Shown piece after piece: positions 1 through 10,225 of a stretch of 28,093 nt of DNA; the first letter of the stretch is position 1, and each line of letters begins with the position of its first letter. The DNA lies in NCBI GenBank assembly GCA_004151065.3, contig NWUY0300012857.1:21024-49116 (forward strand), written 5' to 3'. The notes under the pieces are model-generated. The model did no database searches and had not been told where the DNA came from. It saw only the letters and a list, made by a program, of their open reading frames with translations. The stretch comes from Larix sibirica (lineage: Eukaryota; Streptophyta; Pinopsida; Pinales; Pinaceae). The position numbers were made by a program, and so were the translations under genes.

Positions 1-434
1 AATAATCCTTCAATAATTTGGAAAAAAATTATAAAAAAATTTTAATATTTTTTTAATAATTAAATTCTATACGTTATAAGAAGGTTAAATATTATTTTTA
101 ACAATTAAATTTTATATATTATTAGATTTTAAATACCAAATTTTAAAGAGGTTAAAAATATTAAAGATTAAATTTTCACTATTCTTTTCAACATGAAAAA
201 AAAGAGTGCTTATTATTTCTAAATTATCTAAAAGTAACATGAAAGTCAACTCACTATCACAAAATTCTTTTCCTTGTGACTATATTTAAAGAGTAATAAG
301 AAGGTCAAGTTATGAAAACCGGAGAAAGTAAATGAACAACTCCAACATGGAGAGAGGAGAAAATACAATTTGAATTTTTTTTTTTAATAATAAAGATGAT
401 TCAGATTTTATAGTGTATATTAAGTGTTTGGGCA
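1..434. other. AT-rich stretch, no gene seen
   Basis: Very AT-rich DNA with homopolymer runs of A and T. I see no protein-like reading on either strand and no RNA gene. An 8-base inverted pair (agtgtttg at 423-430, caaacact at 442-449) marks the boundary with the repeat that follows and could be an old element end, but it is too short to call. Confidence 0.5.
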
Positions 435-735
435 TCATGCTCAAACACTCTCTCTCAACCTAGTGAAGTCATAATAACATAGTCGAAAAATAATTGAGAA
501 AATCATTAAAGTATTTACAAAAAATTTCACACTTTTATTTAAAATAAAATTTAAAAACCCAAAAATAAAAATAAAAAACAAAAAATTGAATTGAAAATAA
601 TAAAAAATATCAACTTTATTATATAGTATAAGATTTAGTATAAAACAAATCGTTAGTTTGATGATCTCCTTCAACCTCCAATATTTAAAATACATTCTCC
701 AACATCTCCTCTATACTCTCTCTAATAGTCTAACG
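435..735. repeat. Dispersed repeat A, copy 1
   Basis: This segment begins with catgctcaaacactctctctc and ends near ctcctctatactctctctaatag. The same start, the same A-rich middle (tttatttaaaataaaat) and the same end (caacctccaatattaaaat followed by catctcctct) recur in order at 760-1233. It is therefore one copy of a diverged repeat rather than simple AT-rich sequence. An 84-codon open frame on the minus strand (441-695) lies inside it. That frame reads as F/I/L/N-rich low-complexity translation of AT-rich DNA and is not a credible gene. Confidence 0.6.
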
Positions 736-739
736 TGAC

Positions 740-760
740 TCTCTCATATATATATATAAT
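740..760. repeat. Short (AT)n microsatellite
   Basis: A run of alternating T and A, about 12-14 bases, separates the two copies of repeat A. Confidence 0.7.
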
Positions 761-1233
761 AATGCTCAAACACTTTCTCTCAACTTACTCAAAAAATAAT
801 TAAAACAAACATTAAGTATCCCAAACACTTTTTCCCAACTTAGTGTTCATGATGGAATGATTGAAAAAGTATTAAAGTATCCATAAAATTCTAAACATTT
901 TTATTTAAAATAAAATCTAAAAAATTAAAATAAAAAACAATCATAATCAAACGAAGAAAAAAATAAAAATTAAATTGAAAATAAAAAGATATCACCTTAT
1001 GCAACTTTACTCTATAATAAATAAAATTTAAAAATCCAAAAATAAAAATAAAAAACAATCATAATCAAAGGAAGAAAAAAATAAAAATTGAATTGAAAAT
1101 AAAGAGATATCACCTTATGCAACTTTACTTTATAATATAGACGTGACGTGGGACTTTTAGTTAGATGCTCTCCTTTCAACCTCCAATAATTAAAATCTAT
1201 TCACCACCATCTCCTCTACGCTCTTTCTAATGC
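760..1233. repeat. Dispersed repeat A, copy 2 (expanded)
   Basis: This is the second copy of the 435-735 repeat in the same orientation, opening with aatgctcaaacactttctctc and closing with ctcctctacgctctttctaatg. It is longer than copy 1, mainly because its A-rich centre carries a 118-bp tandem duplication. No coding sense is visible. Confidence 0.6.
902..1137. repeat. 118-bp direct tandem duplication
   Basis: Two head-to-tail units (about 902-1019 and 1020-1137) share the marker strings caatcataatcaaa (offset 118) and atcaccttatgcaacttta (offset 118). There are a few substitutions and small changes in the A-rich part. The duplication lies wholly within repeat A copy 2. Confidence 0.75.
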
Positions 1234-1419
1234 TTCAATGTTAGTTTCCAATCTTTCTAACCTTTACTCTAAAACCATACCATGTATGGAGGTTTTCACT
1301 CCATACGAAGAAAAAGTAGCAATTGCTTTAATTTTCCCGAGTATATTATTATTATTATACTCAGTTTAATTGCTTTAATTTTCTTATTTATTGTGAATGA
1401 CAAGATCCACTTGCAAGGG

Positions 1420-1591
1420 GCACTTTAAATATTCAACAAAATAAAGTATGATGTAAAGGGCTAAGGATATAAATTAATAATTGTGTTCATTGAGTGTCAT
1501 GTAAAGCACTTTAAATATTTAACAAAATAAAGTATGATGTAAAGGGCTAAGGATATAAATTAATAACTGTGTTCATTGAGTGTCATGTAAA
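1420..1591. repeat. 86-bp direct tandem duplication
   Basis: Units at 1420-1505 and 1506-1591 both run from gcactttaaatatt through aaagggctaaggatataaat to gagtgtcatgtaaa, at an offset of exactly 86. They differ at only two or three positions, so the duplication is recent relative to the surrounding repeats. Confidence 0.85.
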
Positions 1592-2454
1592 AGGATAGGG
1601 ATATATGGATTTTCCCTGAGTGTGATATGAAGAGAGATATTAATCAAATTAATATGTGTGTTTATGTGTTTGATATAAAGGGACATTTGTATTGGTATTG
1701 GTATGATGATGATGTATTATAACATTGTTTAAATTATGGATAATTGTATAAATGCTTTGTTTGTGTGCATGTAACTATTTTAAATTAATGTTAATTTTAT
1801 ATTTTTTAAAAATTTTGTCATGTTAGTGTAGAGCTTGAGGGTCTTAATATCATCATATAATTATTATTTTTATATTGCAAACCTAGTTGTGTAGGCAGTA
1901 AAAACGTATGGCAAAAGATTCTTTATTTTAAGATTTTGATATATGTAAAGACAAAAATAGATTAAAAATAATAAACAATATTAATTTTTTAAATATATTT
2001 GCATCTGCATAGTCAAATCCATATGTGTATGTAGTTTCATTCACGATGGATTTCTATGCACTTTTAGAAATAATGTGAAAAATTGAGATATTGAGAGGCA
2101 TTTAGAAAAAGGAAGTATTATTATTTTTGCAACTCAGACCACTAATTTTGTCATACTGAACCTAAATATGAAGCACACATTATAAGGACATGTGCACGTT
2201 CTAAAGCGTGTGTGCATTCCTAAAATGTGAACTTGCTATCGTGATTAAAAATTCACAAAGCGATTAATTCGTCTTTCCACACAATATAATTGATAAAATC
2301 TTTGAATTCCATTCACAAGGAGATTGATATAATTAGAAATTAATAACAGTAAGAATCGTCTTTCTTCTTGAATAATCTACCTCCATCTAAGCTTATATCC
2401 ATTGAAGTACTCCTAATCAGACCAGTTTTGTGGATCTTAACATATGTTGAAATG
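1592..2454. other. Non-coding AT-rich stretch spanning the left edge of the duplicated block
   Basis: No gene, RNA or known element is visible. Position 1958 is where the 7,770-bp block begins; the sequence immediately to its left is not repeated elsewhere in the window. Confidence 0.5.
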
Positions 2455-4202
2455 ATGGTTCATATTATTCTTTCCCTTTTTCCCAATGCCCATGGTATTG
2501 TAGAAGACACCCCTTATGCCTAGTACCTATGGTAGCATTGTTCATAGCCATTAATCCCAACAAGCTTTATTTAGGACCTAAGACCCTTATTTTCCTCCCT
2601 AGCCATGATAGGGGTCCTAAGACCTACTCTTATTGTGTAAAACATACTAATAGTGCCCATATCCATAGTCATGGGCCTTTTTCATGGCCATTAACCATGA
2701 GAAAGCTTTGTCTAGGTCCCAAAACCCTTTTTTTCCTCCCTCGACCATGGTACAAGCCTTGACTCTCCTATGTGTTCTAAAAAAACTCCTAATGGTGTGC
2801 ATATACCACGTGAAAGCCAAAAGTACTTTTGAAAGGATCAGCATGGTTGTTTGAGTCCCAATTCATGGCCCTTGAGCTTGAGAAGATTCATTTCCAACCT
2901 AAGTTCCTTGTTTTCATCCCTTTCCCATGCTATAGGCCATGAGACACATTTTTATTGTGCAAAACATACTAATGGAACCAAAGAATCCCCACAAAGGCCA
3001 AAGATCTCCTATATAGATTTTATGTAGTTGTTCAAGGACTACTACATGAAGTTTGATCCTGAGAAGATTCTTATCGTGCCTTAGCACCTTATGTTCCTTC
3101 CCTAACCATGTTCAAGGCCCTAAGTGCATTATGTGGTATGCAAAACCTCCTAATGGCACTGAGTTCTAACCTAAGAGCCTCAAGACCCAAATATGGTGCT
3201 CAAAACTATGAATGGTGTCAATATCCCACCTAGAGACAAGAGATCTCTTATAAAGGACCTATGTGGTGGTTCAAAGACTTGTTGATGAATATCAAGATCG
3301 AGAATTGTTTTTATGGCCTAAGGAACTTATTCTCCTCCCTCGACCATTATAGGGGTCTTAAGACCCATTTTTACTATGCAAAAAATACTAATGGTGCCCA
3401 TATTCCCAATCGGAGGCCTTGTTCATTGTCGTTGAACACAAGAAAGCTTCATTTAGGATCTTAGGCCCTTTTTTCCCTCACTCCTTAATGGTATAGGCCT
3501 TAACCCCCATATGTGTTGTAAAAGAACTCCTAATGGATCCCATATCCATCATCCCACCTAGTGGTAATATATCCCTTAAACAAGATTTGTGTGGTTATTT
3601 GAACCCTTTTTCATGGTCATTGATTTGGAGAAGCTTAATATTGGACCTAAGGCCCTTTTTTAATTCCCCTATCCATCATATAGGCCATGAGACCTATTTT
3701 TACTATGCAAAACATAGTAGTAGTACTAAATATCCCCCATAGCAGCCAAATATACCCTATAGAGTTCTTGTGTGGTTGTTGCAGGACTCCTACATTAATA
3801 TTGATCTAAAGAAAATTCAAATAGGGCCTTATCACCTTATGTTCCATCCCTAACCATGTTCCAAGCCCTCGGTGCATCACATAGTGTGAAAAAACACCTA
3901 ATGGCACTGAGGTATAACCTAGAGGCCTCAAGGCCTAATTGTTGTGCTTAAAACCTATGAATGGTGCCCATATCCCAATCGAAGACCAAAGATCCGTCAA
4001 AGAGGATCTCTGTGGTGGTTCAAGAAATTATTCGTGGCCATCAAGCTCAAGGAGATTTGTTTCAAGCCTAAGGACCATTTTTTCCTCCCCCGTCCATCGT
4101 AAGCATTCTAAGACCAATTCTTATGATGCAAAACATATTAATGGTGCCCATAGTCCTAGTCAAATTCCTTGTTTGAATTTTAGGTTTGTTGTATTGGCTT
4201 AG
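2455..4202 (+). repeat. Diverged satellite-like tandem array with a four-subunit higher-order period (copy 1)
   Basis: About nine diverged subunits lie head to tail, each opening near a ccta[ag] g.ccctt.tt.cctcccc..ccatg motif and carrying tatgcaaaacatactaatggtgccc in the middle and a gagaag-(c)tt-catt end. Subunit starts are at about 2577, 2718, 2898, 3079, 3317, 3459, 3646, 3827 and 4067. The lengths are 141, 180, 181, 238, 142, 187, 181 and 240 bp. The length pattern repeats, so the array has a higher-order unit of 740 then 750 bp. A partial subunit lies at 2455-2576, and the last one fades near 4202. Several short open frames here repeat the same peptide-like pattern because the DNA repeats. 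None has gene-like length or a recognised domain. The array is less AT-rich than its surroundings. Confidence 0.85.
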
Positions 4203-5242
4203 GATTTCATGAAACAAGTTGTGATCATACAATTTAATATATTTGTATGAAAGGTATCATAAAATGAAATGAGTTTCATCTTCAATCTCCTCTAACTTGC
4301 ACAAATTAGACTTTTTCATTATTTTTCTTAACAATTCATTGTGGTTTTGCTATACGGTTTAGTTTAATTCTTTCCTTAAACCTTGCAACCATCTTAGGGT
4401 ACTAGAAAAGATGATCAAGATTTGGATTGATGGTGTATTTATAATAGCGTAGTTTTCTTTTGTCTTGATATTTTCAAAACTCTATTATAGGAAATTAGAC
4501 ACTTTATTTTCAATTATGGATGAGTGCAAACTAATGATGGTCTCTCAAGTCTCACGATGTGTTACTAGCAATGAAAATATGGAAAAATCGCAATCTATTC
4601 ACTTGGAGGGATGATTTGAGATTCTTTTACAACTAATTTTGGCCTAAAATGGATCATTATATTATATTTTTCATCTATTATGGTACTTTTAGGGTGGAAA
4701 ATTTGAAAGCATTGGCTTGCAGGGCCCGTTTTATGGGTAGGTCCCACTTTGGTGATTTGGGATCTAAAACCTTTTGACACTTGTTCGAGGACTTAAATGG
4801 TCATTTTAGGGAATAAATTTTTGTAAACTTATCATGTATCCTCTTGACATTGTTCTACGCATTGAACACATTCCCACTATGCAAAAATGACTTGAATCAA
4901 AGTTCATGTGCAAAATTTATGCCCCTCGCAAGTTAACCTATCATGTTGATCATCATGGTACTGAGTGGATGCAACAACTGCTACCATTACTCATGCATGT
5001 TGAGCTAGTCACTTATGGACTTTCAAAAATATTCTAGAGTCCAAAACCCTAAAATTGGCAGGCGTTTGAGGTATGCAATTTAACCTTAACCCTAACCCTT
5101 GACTACTATCATGCCATGTTAAATATAGGGCCACTAGAAAAAAGAAGGGGTTCCATTCTTATTGTATTGTTTATTCTTCCATAGTTTAGAAACAACATCT
5201 ATGAGTGGGATATTGAAGTAGGAAAAAGGAAGCAAAAGATAT
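4203..5242. other. No gene recognised (also 11974-13013)
   Basis: Unremarkable sequence. Near 5045-5100 there are a few telomere-like words (aaaccctaaa, ttaaccctaaccct) but no array. A 61-codon minus-strand frame at 4595-4780 shows no family features. Confidence 0.4.
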
Positions 5243-5581
5243 TGTAGCACCCATATTGGCCAAAAAGTCCATGGAAACTCCATAGTGAGAGCCCTTTTAT
5301 TTGTATTTGCATTACATCACTAAGAATAAAAGAGCAGATCATAGGCCACAACTTCAAGCTATATTTCTCCCATGTTGAGTTTTTCCAGGGTAAAGCTTGT
5401 GTTTATTATGTGGATAGTATGTTATTTGCTTTCTTCTTTCATTTTAGTTTATTTCAACATTAAGCGGATAACATTAAATCTGCAATATAAAGTGAAATAC
5501 TATAATAAGATATTGTAGAATATTAGAAAATATATTTGGACGAACTATTCAAGTGGAATATCCACGAGAGTTCATAGATCA
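5243..5581 (+). mobile_element. Possible 5' LTR of a Ty1/copia-type retrotransposon (copy 1)
   Basis: This 339-bp segment starts with TG (tgtagcaccc) and ends with CA (catagatca). It is followed three bases later by tggtattagag, a degenerate form of the TGGTATCAGAGC primer-binding site that plant LTR elements use for initiator tRNA-Met. Downstream is a short ATG frame in the gag position. The order LTR, primer-binding site, leader, ATG matches a plant LTR element reading to the right. No 3' LTR partner is visible in the window, so the boundaries rest only on the TG/CA ends and the primer site. Confidence 0.35.
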
Positions 5582-5584
5582 TAT

Positions 5585-5595
5585 TGGTATTAGAG
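5585..5595 (+). other. Degenerate primer-binding site (tRNA-iMet type)
   Basis: The string tggtattagag matches the plant consensus TGGTATCAGAG at 10 of 11 positions (C to T). It lies just downstream of a CA end, as expected for a minus-strand primer site. The copy in the second block is at 13356-13366. Confidence 0.4.
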
Positions 5596-5672
5596 AAATT
5601 TTCAATGGGGTTTTTGTGGAAAGTTGAAGGATTTAGGAATTTACATAAGAAAGAAGCCTTAAAACCCTAGCC

Positions 5673-5792
5673 ATGGAAGATGAGTCTAGTAATAATAATC
5701 CATGGGATGAGGTAGAGGAGAGATTTTCAAAGATGGTATCACAATTCACGAGCATCTTTGCAATATGGTTATCAGTCAATTTATATGCATAA
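5673..5792 (+). pseudogene. Short ATG frame, possible start of a decayed gag
   Basis: A 39-codon frame starts at ATG 5673 and stops at 5790-5792. It is acidic at the N-terminus (MEDESS, then DEVEERF), which is compatible with the start of a retrotransposon gag. It sits about 80 bp downstream of the candidate primer site, with an AAACCCTA telo-box-like word at 5662-5669 just before the ATG. After the stop, protein-like readings continue only in pieces in other frames (for example HSMCNIKAYCKDDKLIL), suggesting frameshifts. No gag family motif is conserved, so this rests on position. The second copy is at 13444-13563. A 71-codon minus-strand frame over the same DNA is probably its shadow. Confidence 0.25.
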
Positions 5793-7442
5793 ATTCTAGA
5801 CATTAAATTATCAACTAGGATGTTCGTAAACTTGTGAGATGTTGTCATAGTATGTGCAACATCAAAGCCTATTGTAAAGATGATAAACTAATTCTAATGA
5901 AATCAAAAGCATTTTTCTAATGAATCATTTCCAGGAATCGAGCTTAAATATCAAGCCTATAATTATTAATCCAGTTATAGTCTTTTACTCTCGAAAGAAG
6001 TATTCTTGTAGCAATCTATTGTATAGTTCACTCAATAGTTTTAAAAAATTCATGTAGCTCTATCAAGCATCAAATCAAAATTAAATCAATCTTGCATAAT
6101 TAAATCCAGAAATCTCAAATTTTAATCAAGGTCCCATAACTTTGCATTGTTGCGATTCCTGCAATCATAACTCATTGAGGTTCCCAATTAGCACACCACA
6201 CTCGGACGATGACACAAAGGAAGAAATAAAGTGCATAAAAAGTAAGGCATAATGAATCATTCAAACATAAATAAATAAAGGTTTAATTAGCTATTCACCA
6301 TGTGCTTCGATTACATTCAATTATCTCTTACAACAATCTTTCACTGAACAAATCAAGTGTTCTTGTAGTCAAGAGATATAATTCATCTAATGGTCTTTGG
6401 TTCTAATAAACTTCATCTCTATTATCATAAATTGAAAATCAAATAAATGAGAATCACACAAGCTAACATAATATCTAGAAACCAAATGAAATTAGAAATC
6501 ACTATGGAAGGAAATATCATAATTGGAAATCGTGTAAACAAAAAACAAGTTAGAACTAGATGATAACACACATACAACAAAAATAATCTAAACTAGGATG
6601 CATGAACAACAATGCACATCCTGGTTGGTGGGCCCTTCCCAACCTGGATGGCCTAACTGGAAAGAAATCACATGCTTATGAAATGGAGATACACCATGGT
6701 TTAGAACTTCACTTTGGTATTAACAAATAATGGTCAAGTTATAGAAGCATCAGCAATCTATTGAAATAAAATCACAAGTTCAATACAAAGTATCTTAAAC
6801 TCTATATCATGTCTTCACTACTACCACCTACTCAATTACACTACAACACATGTATATAGAGAGAGGTAGATCGTTCCCAATACATAGATAACAAAATCCC
6901 CTATTTCAAGCAATTAGAACCTGAGAATAGTAAAAACATGTTCAAGTATAACAATATTAAAATTATATTAATCCTTAGATAAAGATATGAGATACATTTG
7001 ATCTATATGATTTTGTATGCTATTCTCATGACATAGGATGCATGAGAATAGCATCCTCATCTTCATGGGCACAATCTTCCTGTTAATGGCATGAATAAAG
7101 CAAGAAGTTGAACAATGCATTGACTATGGAATCTCACTCCCCTAAAGGAACCCGGGCATGACACTAAACACAACACCATATTGACTCACCTTCTTTCAAT
7201 ACCCATGTGACCAATTCTCATATGGAGGGGCGAAGATATGCTAATCAACAATGTCAGGTACCGGAAGTGAACTACTGGTATAGGAATTGAACTAAGAAAA
7301 TTCATCATTAGAAATATTAGTTTAAAATCCTATCTAATTCACTAAAGACATAGGAAATGATCAAAATATACAACATTTACCTCTTAAAGCTTGCTAGAGG
7401 AATCTGGCTTTAGAAATATAAGAAGATATGGTAATAGGGGCG
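5793..7442. other. No gene recognised (also 13564-15213)
   Basis: AT-rich sequence without long open frames or family motifs. The one notable structure is the inverted repeat at 7017-7054. The string cctggttggtgggcccttcccaacctgg near 6620-6647 is also weakly self-complementary. Confidence 0.4.
7017..7054. repeat. Perfect 14-bp inverted repeat with 10-base loop
   Basis: The left arm atgctattctcatg (7017-7030) and right arm catgagaatagcat (7041-7054) are exact reverse complements around a 10-base loop. A competing stem, ggatgc (7036-7041) with gcatcc (7051-7056), uses the same right arm. The copy in the second block is at 14788-14825. Confidence 0.85.
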
Positions 7443-7524
7443 ATAACCATGTATAAAGGTAGGGTAAAAATGGTCAAAAGAGGGCTAGTTGAGGATGCAA
7501 AATATGACATATTAGTGGGCCAAC
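7443..7524. repeat. 82-bp block shared with 18188-18270
   Basis: From ataaccatgtataaagg to gggccaac this block aligns with 18188-18270 at about 71 of 83 columns with one gap. The plus strand stays open across it and beyond (RVKMVKRGLVEDAKYD, then a stop after NAKWLDP), so it may come from a coding region of an element I do not recognise. The second-block copy is at 15214-15295. Confidence 0.7.
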
Positions 7525-7739
7525 AAGGTTTAAGTAGGTATATTATGAATGCAAAATGGTTGGATCCTTAAGCATTATTAGAATTGGGAGGAATAAATAT
7601 AAAATCTAAATTCTAGTAATGTTTAAGATTAAATAGAGGGAGGATGAACTCATTCGGTTAAAGAATCGAAACATAGGCATATATTATCTTAGTCCAAGAT
7701 ACACAATTTTATTTGAACAAGGTATTAGGGAGGATATTA

Positions 7740-8647
7740 TCTAGTGGTGGAGGAAGATACTGAAGTACAAATTCCCATTAAAGAAATAATTTTTATGTGG
7801 CTATCACTCAATAAAAAAGCGCTTGATTGGGATAACTTTCATAAGAGAAATAAAAATGGGCCTGGATGGTGTTTTCTCTACAAAGAAAATGATTAAATTA
7901 TTAATCATGTGCTCATTTTTTGTTCTTACACTAAACACATTTGGAAGGGATTAGATTATTTAACAAGTTTAAATAATTTTTGGAATGGAGGCGTAGTAGA
8001 ATAATGTCTTAAAATTTGGAATAGGAACTATGATATGGAAATGTATAGTGCACTTCTTCTTATTGTACCTTGAGGAGTATGGTTATCCAAAAGTATGAGT
8101 TGATTTTATTATCAAAAAATATCTCCATTACAATTTGCTTTACAACCAATGAAAATTCTCAATAGCTTTCTTCAATATGATCTAGTAAAGATTTAAAGAA
8201 ACCCTATGGATTATGTGATTGACAAGTATGGAGGTTAACTATATTTTGATGGAGCCACCCAAGGGATCCTATTATTATGTGGATCTAGAGGAAGAATTAA
8301 CTTACTGGAGAATCACTTGATAAAATTTAAAGCATGGATAGGTAGAGGATCCTATAATTCGATGGAGAATAATTTAGCTACAATGAGAGTTTTGAAGCTC
8401 ACTCTCAGACTTGCATGGGATCGTGGCACTCAAAAGGCTCAAGTTTTTAGTATCTTACAGGTTTCTTTTAGATGGATGCAAGGTGAATACACATAATAAT
8501 ATTATCTTGCGACATGTCTTTGATGATTTCATGACTCAAAAAAAATATGTCTTTGATTTCATTTCTTTCCAAGATATTTATAGAGAAAGGAATACACAAA
8601 TTGACAAGCTCTTTAAAGAAAGTTTAGCACTGTCACTAGCTCGCTGA
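7740..8647 (+). pseudogene. Dead LINE ORF2 3' end: zf-RVT and RNase H remnants (copy 1)
   Basis: Reading through stops and frameshifts gives the C-terminal part of a plant L1-type ORF2. First comes a zf-RVT-like segment: FMWLSLNKKALDWDNF, then GPGWCFLYKEND, a stop, then INHVLIFCSYTKHIW (about 7785-7945). The second cysteine of the usual C-x2-C pair is Tyr. A connector follows, including IVPxGVWLSKS. An RNase H-like domain begins at FDGATQG (8245 on) in place of the typical FDGASKGNPG. The region aligned to the TNNxAE motif reads NNLAT, so the catalytic Glu appears lost. The frame stops at 8493-8495. The C-terminal helix (KYVFDFISFQDIYRERN) continues in the +1 frame to the stop at 8645-8647. 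The domain order is diagnostic of plant non-LTR elements, and the copy cannot be active. Confidence 0.8.
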
Positions 8648-9727
8648 CTCATATCTCTCTCTGCACCTGTATATGCTTTCCAGATTCAATGAGATAAACA
8701 TGTGATTTCAATCTTTATATTTATATGGATTAATTGCCTAAATTTAAATATTCAATCCTGTGCATGTGAGAAATCTTGTTCTTGGAACATATTATTTGAT
8801 CTGCTCAAACAATATTATTATGATTGTTGGTTGGGTTTCCTATACCAATTAATGGTCTATCGAGATTGCTGGTGTGTTGTTCCGTTGCGTATCACACACT
8901 ACATTATGTTGGCATAATTTTTCCTTAAATAAGTTACTGTTTTTATTTAATAAAATTGTGGGTGGAAATCAAAACTCAATCAACAATCATTGATCACTGG
9001 TGTAGGATAACCATATAAATCCAACCAAATCTGTGAGTAATACTTGTCTTCAATATCCCTTTAATCAGTGATAGTTTATACCTCAAACAAAATAAAATGA
9101 GATTGTGCCATATATCAAACAACATTATGGTTGATTATAAAGGGCTAGTCTCAAGTCTTATTTGTTTCCCAGCTTGGGTTGGGTCGCCATGATTACAAGG
9201 GAGAAATTTACCTTACATTAGCCACTATAATTCTACTCGACCATTCACTTAACCTATAGTGGCTTCCCTGTTGATTCATGCGACTCAATATGTGATGTCG
9301 AACCTAATCCTTTATATACATTTATCTTTTGCTTATTTGATGCTGGCATGTCTCTCTTTCTCTCCCTTTATTTGATGTACCTGTTGAAAGGGATGGAGGA
9401 AGCAAACAACAAACAACATAAAATTTACACAGTGCTACAACACTAAATTTGAACAACAAGTGGCAGGGCTATATTTTCTTGTTATTCACTTAAGCTGGAA
9501 CATCAAAATAGATATTACACTAAGTATACACAGCTGGGCAGCTGGTTCTCCATTCTCGAGAAGCTTGGCGTGTCCTCTCTAGATTCATCTACAGCCATTA
9601 AGACAATACTTTCTTGAGACTTGTTTTAGAAGATAACATCTTTCTTATCAAGTTACAAAATTCATATCTAATCTGCAATAAATATGAGTTCAGGACATAT
9701 AGCGGTAGTTGGTTGTAATTAATTCCA
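8648..9727. other. Probable LINE 3' UTR, then unrecognised sequence (also 16419-17498)
   Basis: The first 300 bp after the RNase H stop fit a LINE 3' UTR, ending near tttatttaataaaattg (about 8941-8957), which contains a polyadenylation-type AATAAA. No poly-A tail is obvious. A 71-codon frame at 8702-8917 lies in this stretch but shows no family features. From about 8960 to 9727 I see nothing recognisable. Confidence 0.35.
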
Positions 9728-9728
9728 N
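9728..9728. other. Assembly gap (single N) at the duplication junction
   Basis: A lone N sits exactly between the end of the first block (taattcca) and the start of the second (tagattaaaaat). Some scaffolders write a one-base gap when the estimated distance between contigs is zero or negative, which would mean the contigs overlap. Confidence 0.9.
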
Positions 9729-10225
9729 TAGATTAAAAATAATAAACAATATTAATTTTTTAAATATATTTGCATCTGCATAGTCAAATCCATATGTGTA
9801 TGTAGTTTCATTCACGATGGATTTCTATGCACTTTTAGAAATAATGTGAAAAATTGAGATATTGAGAGGCATTTAGAAAAAGGAAGTATTATTATTTTTG
9901 CAACTCAGACCACTAATTTTGTCATACTGAACCTAAATATGAAGCACACATTATAAGGACATGTGCACGTTCTAAAGCGTGTGTGCATTCCTAAAATGTG
10001 AACTTGCTATCGTGATTAAAAATTCACAAAGCGATTAATTCGTCTTTCCACACAATATAATTGATAAAATCTTTGAATTCCATTCACAAGGAGATTGATA
10101 TAATTAGAAATTAATAACAGTAAGAATCGTCTTTCTTCTTGAATAATCTACCTCCATCTAAGCTTATATCCATTGAAGTACTCCTAATCAGACCAGTTTT
10201 GTGGATCTTAACATATGTTGAAATG

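Larger units (their letters stand above)
1958..9727. repeat. 7,770-bp block, first copy
   Basis: Everything from 1958 to 9727 recurs at 9729-17498 at a constant offset of 7,771. I found four substitutions and no indel: C2768/A10539, T5171/A12942, C8305/A16076 and C9304/A17075. That is about 99.95 percent identity. The copies are separated only by the single N at 9728. It is either a very young tandem duplication or, more likely, an unmerged contig overlap. Confidence 0.97.

Noticed and set aside
441-695. 84-codon minus-strand frame with a membrane-like F/I/L composition
   Set aside because: It is low-complexity translation of an AT-rich dispersed repeat, and the related copy at 760-1233 does not keep it open.
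5043-5100. Telomere-like words (aaaccctaaa, ttaaccctaaccct)
   Set aside because: Only two or three imperfect units and no array. This is not an interstitial telomere.
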